64,000 bases of DNA from Salarias fasciatus (taxonomy: Eukaryota > Chordata > Actinopteri > Blenniiformes > Blenniidae), in assembly GCF_902148845.1 (NCBI RefSeq), contig NC_043764.1:21581531-21645530 (forward strand), read 5' to 3'. The notes under the pieces are model-generated. The model was not told the DNA's origin. It saw only the letters and a program-made list of their open reading frames with translations, and did not search any database. Position 1 is the stretch's first letter; each line of letters starts with the position of its first letter. The translations under genes and the position numbers were made by a program. Shown piece after piece: positions 12,960 through 25,879 of the stretch.

Positions 12960-14880
12960 GGTTAAAAAAACCTCCTTGGCCATTTGATCCCCAGATTTCT
13001 CCTACTGTGTCCACCTTGATGCTAGCTGGCGTCCACAGCAGAGGTCTGCGCCGCACTTTGAGAACCACGGCACACATTTTGTTCAGATGTTCAACCTTTC
13101 ATAGTAAAACGTTTAGTAATTAGTTGAATCGTGTGATTTGTATAAAGATGAAGGTTTTATGTTTGAAAGATGAGCGCTGTTAAGTTCCACAGTGGAAGCG
13201 TGCGCTGCAGCTGCTCCCTTCTTGAAGCACCTCGGGGGACTGTGTGATCTGCATGTTTGATTTCACTCTAGTTTTAATCCGGATGCCCTTCTCGATGCTT
13301 CCTGAGCAGGTGGCTGTTTGGGGTCCCTGCTCAGTGGTGAACTGTCCGCTGCAGGATTTGAAAAAGCTCACTTCCCTGACCTTGACGGCTGCACTGACTG
13401 CTGGTTTCTGATCATGTGATTTGTCCTTTTTTCTTTCAGGATTAGCTTAAGTTGATTTCGTCAAGAAAAAAGAGATCATATCAGAAAACAGTCTTTACTG
13501 CCATGTTTTCTTAATACGTATTTCTAAGCAGTAGCGGAGAGGTTTGCAGGTTGAATCCCATCTCTGAAAGCTTCTCTGACTAATGTCCCCAGACTCCCAC
13601 CTACTCCCTGAATTGCTAATATACAGTATGCAGCCAAGGTTAGCCATTGATATAACTGGCTAAAAGGATATAAATAGTTTCAACAAGTGTCACTCTTCAC
13701 TGTGTGGAGTTTGCATGTTCTCCCTGACTATAGTTTCCTTCAGGTACCCAGGTTTCCTCCCACAGTCCAAAAGCATGCAAGATTCTGAGTTTGCTCTGTG
13801 ATAGACCTGTCCAGGGAATGGATGGATGGATGGATGGATGGATGGATGGATGGATGGATGGATGGATGGATGGATGGATGGATGGACATGGCCTCAAACG
13901 AGTTCAATCAAAAGTGTACTGTCTGTCCACTAGAAGAAGAAATGCAGAGCGTCTGCCACTAGATGTCACTGTGAGTCCAAAGTAATGCCTGCTTGACGTG
14001 AACCTGCCTTTAGAGCAGTGATTGATGAACAATGAGACTTTATTTTGTTTCTTTTCTTTTCTTCCCAGCAGAGCTCAGATTTTCACTTTGAAGCATGTTT
14101 GGAAAGTTACCCTTCTGTACTTCCAATTACAAAACCCCCCCGAGAGCGTACTATTTCCCTCAATTGTGATGAGCATGTTTCATGTGTTCCTCTTTGTTGC
14201 AACGCAGAACAGCATGTGCTGCCCGGAGGTTACATGAGTGTATGGAACAATTATGTTTACAAAACACTCCTATGGCAGACCAGTGCGTTGCAGTTCAGCC
14301 TCAATTGTGTTTGAGTGTGTTCCTTCTTTATTGGAACTCTTGTTAAGTGCTGCATAATTACATACACAGATAGTAATTATATATATATTTTAATATTATA
14401 GTTGTCAGTGTGTACTTGAAGAGGAGTGGAGAAAAGGACAAGATGAAGTCGGGCAAGGACACATTTTAGCAACATTTTAGGAACTTTCTTGGTGCAGGGT
14501 GCAACTCTTTTCTGTAATAAAAAAGCAATACGATACAAAATGAATTCAATACAAATAATTTGTTAGGAACTGGCATGTTTCCTTTAAGAATAACACAAAC
14601 AGAATGTCTGTATAACCGAGTTAACACAGAAATGTTTGTCATAAACAGCAATTTCAATGTGATTAATTCACAATGATTTTAATGTGTAAAGAAGTTCACC
14701 ATTAAAAAGCAAAAATTACTTATGTGATTCTCTCACTAATTGGGATATTTACATGTCATTTCTGAGGCATCTGAAGCATGATCTGAATTCATGATCCCGA
14801 TCATGAACCCTGTATAAACCCTGTTTTCCTACTGATGTACCTTCAGATGTGAGAACAGCTTCTGAGAAGTGAAGTTCCCA
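12960..14880. other. intergenic, repeat-bearing
   Basis: No exon could be supported. A SINE-like copy ending in a GGAT tract occupies about 13535-13886. The rest has only short chance frames. Confidence 0.5.
13535..13886 (+). repeat. SINE-like element with (GGAT)n tail
   Basis: The head AGCAGTAGCGGAGAGGTTTG, the box-B-like GGTTGAATCCC, the body TGTGTGGAGTTTGCATGTTC and CCTCCCACAGTCCAAAAGC, and a tail of about 17 GGAT units (from about 13817) form one recognisable fish repeat in plus orientation. Internal parts are missing relative to a full copy as I remember the family. Confidence 0.6.
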
Positions 14881-14984
14881 TAAGTCCCTGCCCTATGTAT
14901 TTGGAGCAAGGTGTGTATTTGTGTGTGTCATGTGCTGTGACACAAGCCAGGCTGCCACCAAGTTTAGTCTTGAGCTAATCAACA

Positions 14985-15225
14985 GTGGCAGCACATGATC
15001 TGTGTGGTCTCACTGAGCATTGGCTCAGCTGGCCCGAGCCCCCCCTCCCTCCTCAGCTCGGCCAATCAGACTCAAGCCCTGCACTGTGGAAGGAGTGAAT
15101 CAAGTGTCAAAACACAGAAGAAATACAAGTAGTGATAGTCTGTCAAAACCTGTCCTTTGGATTTCTGGGTGGAAAGTTTCTGGAGGGAGAATATAGAAGA
15201 GATCAGAAGTTGATTCTGTGTTCAG
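14985..15225 (+). promoter_or_regulatory. putative promoter and noncoding first exon of pnpla8
   Basis: A CCAAT box (GGCCAATCAG, about 15060) sits in a C-rich segment. A candidate noncoding first exon ends at TTCAG|GTAAAC (15225/15226). The next acceptor, TTCCCAG at 16171-16177, opens the exon that holds the start codon at 16266. Confidence 0.45.
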
Positions 15226-16265
15226 GTAAACAGTGACTTTATGTTTTAACACATTTTCCCTCAAGGTGAGGAGGACCTTTAAGCTGCTTTCTCTGATGAC
15301 CTTCCCCTACTTAGATGGACAAGACCTGTCGTAAATCTTTGACTGTTGCGCGGCTGAGCTCTAAATGCATAGAAAGTGTCAACAAAGACTTTTCCCCCTC
15401 AGTATTGATTTACTCTGTTATATCCTCAAGATGTGAGCTAAAGGCAAAGCGTCTCACAGCTGACATTGATGTATTGATAGAACCTCAGAGCGTGTTTGCT
15501 TTGAGGTGTCATTTTTCCATTCATGTGGGGAAGTGGTGTAGGAGGATTACAGGGGAATGCAATGTTGTTGTAGGATTTGATCTGAGTCCTATCTGATCAG
15601 CTTTCTCTAAAATCACGTTTGTTTACACCGGTGACAGTGAGTATTAGACGAGCCGTCAAGATGGCAGGACAGTAAGATGATCCCGTGTTAGAGTAGGTTT
15701 AATTATCTCCTCAATAAAGTATATCTGAATCTCAATCCTTATAATGGTAGATGCTCGTGGGTGTTTGTCCTCAAAATTTTGTCCTCAAAGTTGTTAAAAA
15801 TTGGCAAGTACATGGATTTAGGTGAGTCTGCAGTGGTAAATGAATGAACCGGTGACAGGTTCAAATCCAGCCGACACATCATATGAATTCTGAGGTTTTT
15901 TCTCAGAGAATGATGGAGCTGTAGCTCAAAGTGCTGCAGATAAGATACTCTAGTTTTACATCTGGACCAATTTCAACAATTTTAAATAATGTATTACAGT
16001 TATGGGAGAAACACACACCTATGGGTGAATCAGGATCAACAAATTACTTCACATGCATGTCTTTAGTACTGTTGGAAGAGTACCACATGCACACAAAGAA
16101 AACATGGAAATTTCACACAGAAAAGCCCCAAGCTGCACACTGACCTTCTAATGTGTTATTTCTGTATATTTTCCCAGGTTACTCTCGGATGAGCTAACAC
16201 GGCCTAAGTCAAAGCAAGCTCGCCGACGTTTGGATTTAAGCAGAGCTCACCACACAGACTGAGAC

Positions 16266-19200
16266 ATGGGTCGCTACCTCAGCGCCAACAAAACCCTGAA
16301 ATCGTACTGCAAAATCAGGTACACAATGAGCCTCCTCAGAAAGGACCATCATCTGGTCAAAGCGCCGCTCTACATGAACTCACACAGACATTCACAACCT
16401 CTTCAGCCTTTCAGATTCGCAAAAAAAGGTGCTTTCAAAAGTGATGCTGGCTCCACGTCTTCCTGCTTCCTCAGAGACCTTACTGATGGAACAGGGAATT
16501 TACATATAGTGCGTTTTTATTCAACTTCTAATAGGAGTGACTTCAAAGCAGAGGCTCCGGTCGGGGTATTCGAGGAGCCTCGGAGCAGTTTTCATCTGAA
16601 CTCGCTGGGAGACCGTCTTGGTCAATCATTCAATCGACTGTCCAGACACATCAACTTGTATTTCAAGAAAAAGGACGCCTTGACGTTTGCTGGAAACGGC
16701 AGCCTTGTGGTCACAGCTGCAGAATACCCCGGCCGGTCGCGGAGGAGTACTCAACACGCTGCTGGAGAGCGAAGTATAGCTGAGAAGAAGGAAATGAGAC
16801 AGGCCGTCAAGTGCAACAAGAAAGAGGAAAAGTCAGAAATGCCGACGACTTCAACGCAAGAAGCATCCAGATTACAACTGTTTCACATCAGCACCCTGGC
16901 AACACGATTCGGCGAGAGCTACAGCTACGTCGCTCATCATATCAACTCAATGTTTTCTCAGGAGTTTGCAGAAATTCAGAAGCAGGATCATGTGGAAAGT
17001 GGGGCTTCCAGCAGAGGCACGAACAGGAGGCATAGAAGAAGAAAACTGCCCAACACTTACATCACGGCAGCTTCTGACGATGGACCAACTCAGCTCAGTA
17101 ACCACCAGGCGTCGGTGGAGAGCTACTACACCTCCAGCAGCTGGGAGGAGGGATACCTTCATTTTGCACGACATATTAATAAATACTTCGGTGCCAAAAC
17201 TACAAACAACGTTCCGAAAAAAGGAAAACAAGTGAACGAGGTTAATAAGAACAATTACATGAGGAACTTCTCAGCACAATCTGCCTCACAAATTCAGCAA
17301 AGTAGAACAGCCGCGCCTGAATTTGGAGGCCTTTTCCACAGCAGCTCCAACGCAACAAACTTTGGTGAAAACTACATGCAGATGTCTCATCACATCAATC
17401 AGTATTTCAAAGGTGAAAGCGAACTGGATGTGGACGATGACAGAAACCTACTGATGGATCCTGGATTCCTCCCCAGCTCTGAAGAAGTGAAGGCCGTGTC
17501 TTTTATGGACTGCCTCCGTCACCCAGCAAGTGCCATTCCAGAGCTGCTGGACAGTTATCTGAAACTGAGCCGCTTGTCTAAGAATAGCAAATCACGAAGT
17601 GTCCGGACGTCACCGCAGGCAATAATAAATAAAAAGGTAAGCTCACTGATGTGATGATGAGGGAATATCAGTTTACCGGTTGTAAGAATGAAAAGAATGA
17701 AAATGAGTAACCTCCAGCAGAACAATCAGTTGTTCATCATGAACTGTTACGTCTTCCCAGTTTATTTTGAGTCGGAGGCAAGCGGACGAAATGACCTATG
17801 GACTGATGGGAAATCTCAGACTGGCGTCTTCTCCAGACGCTTTGACCGCCTGTGTGGAGGCGCTCAACGAACACCTCATCCGCTATCCCTCCTGCAAGGC
17901 TTTAATCTGGCAGGTCTGTTGGAAATCAGTTACACCTAGAAATATCTGAGCTCTGTTCAACCTCATGAAAAGGTCGGGTTTCTTCTGTGCAGGAAAATAC
18001 AGCAGTCACATTGCTGAAACTAAGGAGGAGCTACAAACACCACCCGGGACTTCAGGCTGTCTTAAGAGAAACTTTGGCTTTGATTGGATATGTGGATCCA
18101 GTCAAAGGTCGTGGCATTAGGGTGCTCTCAATCGATGGTGGTGGCACAAGGTAAATCCTAAATGAGCGTTTTCTGTTCTTTAAAGATACAAAGTAATAGA
18201 TGTAAACCTGAATATGGATCAACTCTTTCACTTAATACCAGGGAAAATCAAATTTAGTCCATCAAAAGGTAAAAATTGTTAAGATACCTTCTGTGATTTA
18301 TTTGTGATTTTTTTTCCAAAATAAATCATATAATTGCTTGCAAATAGTTCTCTTTAGCAATTTCATTGAGAAACTTGATAAATGTTGTGTTTAATGAAGA
18401 CTGAAAAAGTCATTAAGGCCTACATTTCTGGATCTAAATGCCTTTTATCATCGTGATTATTATTCATTATTTCAGTGTTGTGTTTTTTCCAGGGGAGTTG
18501 TTCCTCTGCAGGTTTTAAAGCTACTGGAAGCTGAAACAGGCAAGAAGATCCACCAGCTGTTCGACTACATCTGTGGAGTGAGCACAGGTGACAAACTGCA
18601 AAGTCATATCTTCAATCTAGTCAATCATTTATATTATATATATGTTTTTTTTTTGTTTTTTTTTGTGTTTTTTTTTGGGTCAGACTTAAAATTCTCTGTG
18701 TCTGTTTTTCAAAAGGTGCTGTGCTGGCTTTCATGCTTGGTTTGGCCCATTTCTCTCTTGAGGAATGTGCCGATATGTACCGTCGCTTTGGTTCGGAAGT
18801 TTTTCGACAAAACCCGCTGGTTGGCACTGTGAAGATGGGCTGGAGTCACTCCTACTACAACACTGAGACCTGGGAGGCAATACTACAGTATGACTCAGAG
18901 CACATTCTGACAGCGCATATAACGGATGAGACACCAGCTCTGACTGTATTCTCTGTTTTTCCACTCGCATAGAAAGAAACTGGGTGACAGATTACTTATA
19001 ACAACTGCCAGAGATGAATTAAGCCCCAAGGTAAGTATGCCGTAAAAGATTACTACTGATAAACTCTCAATGAATTAATCAAAGGCTCACTGAAGTCAAG
19101 TTCATAAAATAGTCCAAAATAATCCACAGGAGCAACTGCATACATGAATCCAATTTAGTGAATGGATTTATGACAACAGGCTCTTGAGAACCTTGCTCTC

Positions 19201-20194
19201 TTTCGTGTGACACAGTTCAGTGTAAAGCACTTTGGGGACTGTGGTGACAAAGTACCATGTAAGCAAAATCCATTTACCATTGAAAATGTTCCAGGTTTCA
19301 GCCGTCAGTGCCGTGGTGAACTGGGGAACCAGTCCGAAGGCCTTCGTCTTCAGGAACTACAATCACACACCGGGCTCCCTGAGCCGCTACGCCGGAGGCT
19401 CAGGCTACCAGATGTGGCAGGCTGTCCGGGCATCTTCAGCTGCCCCCGGATACTTCCAGGAGTTCACCTTACAAAGTGACATCCACCAGGTTGTAAACCA
19501 CAGTTAATTCTGCTCTAAAGAATTGTTTTTATTTAAATCAAGCAGCGATTTCAAGGAATAATGCCTTGAAAAAAAACCCAAGTTTTTAGTAAAAGAATTA
19601 TGTTTTTTGAAAATATTATCAGTTTAAAAAAAAACAAGAAAATGAAAGTGACTGCATATGATTCCATATAAATTTATTAAGATGCTCTAGTTTCAAAATA
19701 AATGAAAATGCTGATTTTGGACTGCGTGTCTGCAGGATGGAGGGATTCTCCTGAACAACCCCTGCGCCTTGGCCGTCCACGAGAGCCGCTTGCTTTGGCC
19801 CAAGCAGCACTTCCAGTGCGTGCTGTCCCTCGGGACCGGTCGCTATGACAACGCCAAGAGGGGTCCCGCCACGTCCACGAGCCTGAGAGCCAAAATCAGC
19901 AACCTGATCTGCAGTGCCACCGACACAGAGGGGGTGCACACCCTCCTGGATGACCTCCTGGCCCCCAACGTTTATTTTCGCTTCAATCCCATGCTGAGCG
20001 CCGGCGTGTCGCTGGATGAGAACCGACCCGGGGTGATGGACCAGCTGCAGAGAGACACCCAGAACTACCTGGAGAGGAACAGGCCCAAGCTGGCCCGACT
20101 CTGCTTGGTGCTCGGCGCAGAGCGATCGGCCGTTCACAGGACTAAAGACTGGATGAGCGAGCGGGCCTGGGAGATGAAGCACAGATTCATGTGA
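16266..20194 (+). CDS. pnpla8: calcium-independent phospholipase A2-gamma, PNPLA8-type
   Basis: Eight coding exons: 16266-17636, 17761-17913, 17993-18150, 18493-18587, 18716-18887, 18973-19030, 19295-19489 and 19736-20194. Phases agree throughout, giving 886 aa. The patatin core has the oxyanion loop DGGGTRG, the serine elbow GVSTG and the catalytic-dyad Asp in DGG. It is preceded by [20 protein letters not shown], nearly identical to human PNPLA8. The family hydrolyses membrane phospholipids, including cardiolipin, in mitochondria and peroxisomes. The 457-residue first exon carries four copies of a motif ending in HIN-x-YF (about residues 109-135, 206-231, 288-309 and 357-382). I remember only one such copy in the human protein. 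The C terminus is KHRFM, not the SKL peroxisomal signal recalled for mammals. Exon 5 uses a weak GTATGA donor. A polyadenylation hexamer AATAAA is at 20698-20703. Confidence 0.9.
16590..17411 (+). repeat. four-copy protein motif repeat in pnpla8 exon 1
   Basis: Units at about 16590-16670, 16881-16958, 17127-17192 and 17334-17411 each encode a version of F..S.....FG.SY....HHIN.YF. Examples are [32 protein letters not shown] and [16 protein letters not shown]. Spacing is about 70-100 residues and the separating sequence is unrelated, so the DNA is not a simple tandem array. Confidence 0.85.
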
Positions 20195-20709
20195 AAACTG
20201 CGCGCCAGAAAGGAGGGTGACGAGAGGAAGAAACAAAAACAAAGGAAAAAAACCCTCCTAATTAAGCACACTTTAAATTATGTAATAATGTTTCTGAATT
20301 ATTTGTATGATGTAATTATGATATTGGGTAAGTTATTGTCAACTTATCACATTATTGGTTTTATTACTGTATATTTAACTCGGGTATATTATTCCCAGGT
20401 GATAAAACATTAGTCATTATTACATTCGTACTGAAGTCAATGCTAAAATAATTTCTAAGCAAACAAACTATCGCTGCTCTGAATAGGTCAGACATTTTCT
20501 GTTATCTGCCATATTTATTGCTTTCATTTTTTCCCCCCATGTCATGTATTTTGTTTGAATACGCAAAACACAAAACGAGCACTTGATTGCACTTTATAAA
20601 ACGATTATTACAGCGTATGTTATATAAATCACAATGTACAGATAATTCTGCAGAGAAATGACAATGTACTTTACAGTATTGCACATGTTATACGTCAAAT
20701 AAATTATTA

Positions 20710-23700
20710 TTTATGAGGCCTCTTTCTTGCAATCATTTATTAGCGTATTCCTGATTTCTTGAGCTGCCTATATTAAGTTCCTGCTCTTTTACAGAGTTTA
20801 TTATTGAAGGAGAAGGCATGCATCCACTTGAGCGTGACGGGTTAAATCCTCCTGTGTCTGTGGAGGCCGTGCCCTCCACCACCACAATAGGCTGACTTTG
20901 TTTTCGCGCAGAACAACCGTCTTTGTGTGAAGGAGCGTGTGTTCGTGCCAGCCAGAGAGGAGAGACAAGATGTGTGACCCTTGGCCCCTCCCCTGACACT
21001 TATCTGAAAATCCGAAGGAGTACACACGAGGAAATACAACAAATATCTGACCCCTCCACAGAGTTTTAGATGACTTTTTGCTTGAAAAACATCCAGATCA
21101 CGCCTAAATCTCATCTGATAACTGGTACATGACACGGCGGTGCAGTTCAGCGTCCCCCACACATCACAATGGAGATGACGCTGTATTCATGTGTGGATTT
21201 CACAATGGATTTATTATAGCCGGCTACAGGGTCTGGTTTAGCAGGCGTGAGCAGCAGGACAGCCACTGTCATCCTGCTCTGTCACCTGTTTTAACATGAA
21301 GGAGGGAAAACTGAGAGACGCTTTGGGACAGAGTGAAGCTGAGTGAAGAGACGCAGCTGTGACAGAAGAGAAGGAGAAAGCAGGACTCTGCTGTAGAGGC
21401 ACAGAGTTGAAAAACTGAAACCATCAGAAAAGAGCGATTGCAGGTAGGATTTCCTGACACTTCAAATATGCACCTTTTCCAGAAATCCTTACAGGTTTTT
21501 CGTCCTAAAACCAACAATTGCAGCAGTTTAAGACAAACCGGAGCGGCACAGCGTACGCTGTCATGTGAATCAGCGTGTTTCCTTGCGGCTGTCATTCAAG
21601 ACGACCATCAATGGACTTGGAGGTTTTAATGAGGTCACAGTCTGGCTGCTCAACAAGTGCATCAGCACATTGGTTTGAGAGTGAAGACAGTAACGCAGAG
21701 CTGCAGCTCCTCAAGGCGACAAGGGTGACACAGTCAAAGGAAAAGGAGCAGCAAAAGAGCCTTTACAATTCTAAGGACTAATTCTATTATTGTTTACATT
21801 CTGAATTTTATCATTGTGAGGACATCACAGATCAGGCTGACATCAGATCAGGGGTGTTCAACTTAAATTAGTCTCTCATGTGACTTTTAGTCTTTGGCAC
21901 ATCATCTTGTAGCCATATTTAAATCCCATTGTGCGATTCCATGTATTCTTTATATTAAAGAAGCAATTATTTCACTTTGTACAAAATGTAAAAGGTAAAC
22001 CTAGTTAAAGGATGGTGCTGTCCTAAAGCCTGTCTTAATATTACACATCTATTTCAAGACACATTAGCTGAGCTGTTAGCACTGTGTGGGTTGATGTGCA
22101 GCTATAATAAAATATCTGTTGTCACATCCTCACCTTCTCCAAAAATGCAGAAAATGCACAGATTTTATTTTTTAAGGGACAATTAACTTTATGTGAAACT
22201 GCTACTTTTAGTCATTTTTAGAGAGTATATTTCGCTTGCCTGGGGTTATTTTAAGCCTTTCAACAGTGTACTGACTGTATGTAAAACTGGGTCTGATGAA
22301 GACCCTTCAAACCTCAGAGGCCACACAAACACAGAAAAACTAAACAACTTTACTCAATATGTTATTGCCTTTTCTTGGTCTAATAAAACTTGGCATGACG
22401 AAGACACTGAAGTTTTATCTTTTGTTAAAAAAAAAAAAAAAGGAGTTACTTTCCTGTAAACTGGAATTTTCTATCCATCACTTGACTGTATGTATATCAA
22501 GTATCCTGATATACATAGAGTCAAGTATCCTTTTTTGGGGGGGAATTAAACTAAACTCATCCCACTGAAGCTAATTCTGTGGATAACCATCAGCTTAGTG
22601 AGAAGGACAGCGAGGGACAGGAGGTCTGCTGCTGTCCAACCAGTTTCATGAAAGGCAAAAATAGCAAAGAACAAGCTCATAGAAATTTTATTTTAAAACT
22701 CCACTACTTGTTGCGTCCTGCTGCCACCATAACAAACCATACATCCAGTGCTGACGGGGACATCTGGATTGCACAGTGGCGATGACGCAATGCGGCGCCG
22801 CGTACCGGTTCAACAGGAGTTTCTCTCCATCCTCATCTGGTGCTCTCCCGCATGCAGCGACGTCACACGGCGAATGATAGGTGCAGGGAGCCTGAACAGG
22901 GAGCCTGTGTGGCTGAACGCTCCCCTCTCACACGCCATCTGCTCTTACCCGAGCCCTGAGCGTCCGTGCCAGAGGAGACCCACGAGCATAGAGGCCTTTT
23001 TGTCGTCACTGAGCCGGCTCTGTCCGCCTCTGTGCCTCTTCAGCTGTGCAATCTGGTGCATGGCACTGATCACCGCTCACTTCCAGGCCTGCTTCAGTCC
23101 AATGTTGTATATAGGGGGAAAATCCCATTCTGTGAGCCAAGAAGCTGAGCAGACCCCCCCTTCGCCTTTTGTGTTGCTGTGCGAGGCCAGTCCGGCTGTA
23201 TTTCAGATGTGAGGAGGGGGAGGATCGTGACCAGAGGGTGAACGCCATCAAATACATGAATCCTGACACACTGAAAATACGAATATCAAGAAATCAAACC
23301 TATCCCACACAGGAGCTATAAGCACTTTTTGATGAGCAGCTGGATTGAATCAACAGTGCCACCTCGCTTTACCCCCTCCCTCCCCACTGAGCCATTGTTC
23401 AGTCAGCGCTGGTTCGTATATGCGGTCCCATGTGAATGCCTGAAAGCCTACACAGGTCAGGACTCCGTCCACAGCGCTGAGATGGCTTTTGTCCGATATG
23501 AATACAGCTTCTCCTGCAACTTTGGCACTGTTTACAGAGAAAGAAAAAACACCTCGTCCCCCTGAAGGATTTTCTGAATGGCAATGACTTCTTCCTTCTT
23601 TCCAATGCATACGAATGACTGCGTGTGGATGGAACTGCGCCACAAAAAGAGCACACATTCTTATTAGTATTTTTAGAAAAGACACATTTGTTGCACAGTT

Positions 23701-24180
23701 CTGTGAAGTCAATGCTGAAATGTATTTCTTATCTTTGGAGGTGGGATTTGAATGTTTTGATGCTTTGTCAGGCCGCCTTGTGACATGAGATTGGTCACAT
23801 GTAAAATTCATATGATGGGAACAAACATTGCTTTTATGCTCGGTTCCTCTGCAGTCAACAATGAAGCCCACATTTTGATGTCATCAAAACCAGCAAGAAT
23901 GCAAACAGTACAGAATCCGGGCTGTTTTCTGCTTGATCCGGCCCAACCCAGCCATGGATCACGCCACAGCAAATCAAAGCAGACATTATCCAGCCGTATC
24001 TGAATATCCCAAAAATAACCTGACAAAGAAAAAAATGAACTTATGTAATTATTAAATATCTGAACAAACTTTGTGGTGGTGCGAGACGGAAGTCGTTGAG
24101 GACTGTGAGAGCAGAACAGTGAAGTGGGCGAGGTGTAGGTGTTGTTCTGGGCTCATTCATTATGCATGAGAAGGGTGGGC
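20710..24180. other. intergenic region upstream of neurofascin
   Basis: No exon with family resemblance was found. The segment 22780-23220 is locally GC-rich and has a CRE-like GACGTCAC at 22859-22866, so it could be a distal promoter or regulatory block. The long-looking frames there have no recognisable protein. Confidence 0.4.
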
Positions 24181-25477
24181 TGAGTGTAAGTGGCAGTGAC
24201 GGACAGCGACTCAATTACTGTTGTCTACACTCTCCTCTAGGGTTCTTGACCTGATATTTGAAGGACTGGGGCATTCATGACTTTACTGCACCAACAAGCA
24301 TAATTTCCTCTGGATTATTGATGTATTGGAAAAAAGGGACATGGGGAGGAGAGAGTCCTGATCACATGACCGAGGTAGGTTTTCATCACTTTGCTTTTTA
24401 ACATTCAGGTTCAGATCATCTCATATTTACAGTGGAATGTTTTGGATTTATTACATAATCACTAATATGAGGCATTCAGAGGTTCACTTTAACATTTTTA
24501 GGTGCAGTTTCAGATGTTGTCAAGTAATCCCTGTAAAGACTTTGACAAGCAGTTACAACACATACTTCAGAAGGGTTTAGAAGTTTGACAGTAGCAGGTC
24601 AGATTGAGATTTTTCATTAGAATACACACTTTGAAAAGCTTGAAGACTAAACACATTACAGGAGATTGAACCTGTGATCATAAAAATGTTTTATTATCTT
24701 TTTTTAAATCTAGTGATCATTTCATTTTGAGTAGCTTCATAAATTTATCTGGGAGTCACTGCACTTCCTTTTATTTCATATTCAGTTAAACACATATTGG
24801 ACCCTCCTTTATCTTCACATACGCTGTGTGACAAATAATCCAAGCTCTGACACTGGTTGTGACACTACAAAAAATGAATCCTTTCACCGGTCCATTTTCA
24901 AAATGTATTTTCGCAAATTTTTAGCTTTAGATCAACAAACATTTTGTCATGTTTTTTCCATTGTGGTAACACAAAGACATTTTCTCTCCATTTATATGAC
25001 CAGTGTTGTTTAAGTTACTACAAATTAGTCATTAGTCACAGTTTTTGTTGGTTCATCAAAAATATTAATATACTGTTATGTTTATTTCGGCGCAGAAAAC
25101 TGTGTAGTTGGTTCTTCTTGTGACAAGCTCAGAAATCTTTTTTCTTCAGAACAGCAAAACTTAGATTATAAAGCATCTTTCTCCTCCTGATGTAACATCA
25201 ACTGAATGTAATCTGTTATTAGTCTGACCTGCAGTAACGCCACAATAACTGAGTTGAAATAAACTACAGTCATACAAACAGACAGTTTGCTCCTTCTCGA
25301 ACACTGTTCTTTTTCGTTTGTATTCTGTGCCTTGTCTTTATATTTTTGTTTATTGTTCAAAATTAATAAATGAATTTAAATTCAGGTGTTTCCCCTCCAG
25401 TAAACAGGAGCGTAATGTAATAGTAACAGAACTGCTTTTTCCTAGAATGAACAGACCTGAGCCGTGCTAACGCTCAA
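24181..25477 (+). other. candidate noncoding 5' exons of neurofascin
   Basis: A possible leader exon ends at ACCGAG|GTAGGT (24374/24375). A second small candidate at 25446-25477 lies between TTTTTCCTAG and GTAAGT. Both are upstream of the signal-peptide exon at 25880. They are supported only by splice signals. Confidence 0.3.
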
Positions 25478-25879
25478 GTAAGTACGACACAGAGAGACAG
25501 CAGCTCTGCAGCTCACTGTTTTAACCTTAGACAAAACTGATAAGTAACTTTGACAGTAACCCAGTATGCCAACTTTTGACTTCAGTTTTGAGTGAGACAT
25601 TTTTCACATGGACACACAGACACACACTCATAAAAGCTTCCTTTATAAAATAAAAACCTCTACTAAAGCCTCCACTGCAAACAAGTGATCTTTTAATACC
25701 TTGCTACTACAAGTAGTGATGCTAGCATGATACTTTTATATTTTCTGAATTTTTATTAAGTAATCACAATATTTACAACCTGCACAATGTTTTGTAGATG
25801 TCTCCTATTTTTTCATTAATTTTGCAAACAAGAGAACCAAAGACCTAAAAATCCTCACTGGACTCGATGAGCTGTGAAG

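Noticed and set aside
19619-20242. Open frame of 207 codons antisense to the last pnpla8 exon
   Set aside because: It mirrors a GC-rich coding exon with correct sense splice phase and strong PNPLA8 similarity.
22748-23871. Several frames of 85-173 codons on both strands upstream of neurofascin
   Set aside because: They overlap each other in many frames, lack recognisable domains and have no convincing splice context. They are explained by a locally GC-rich segment with few stops.
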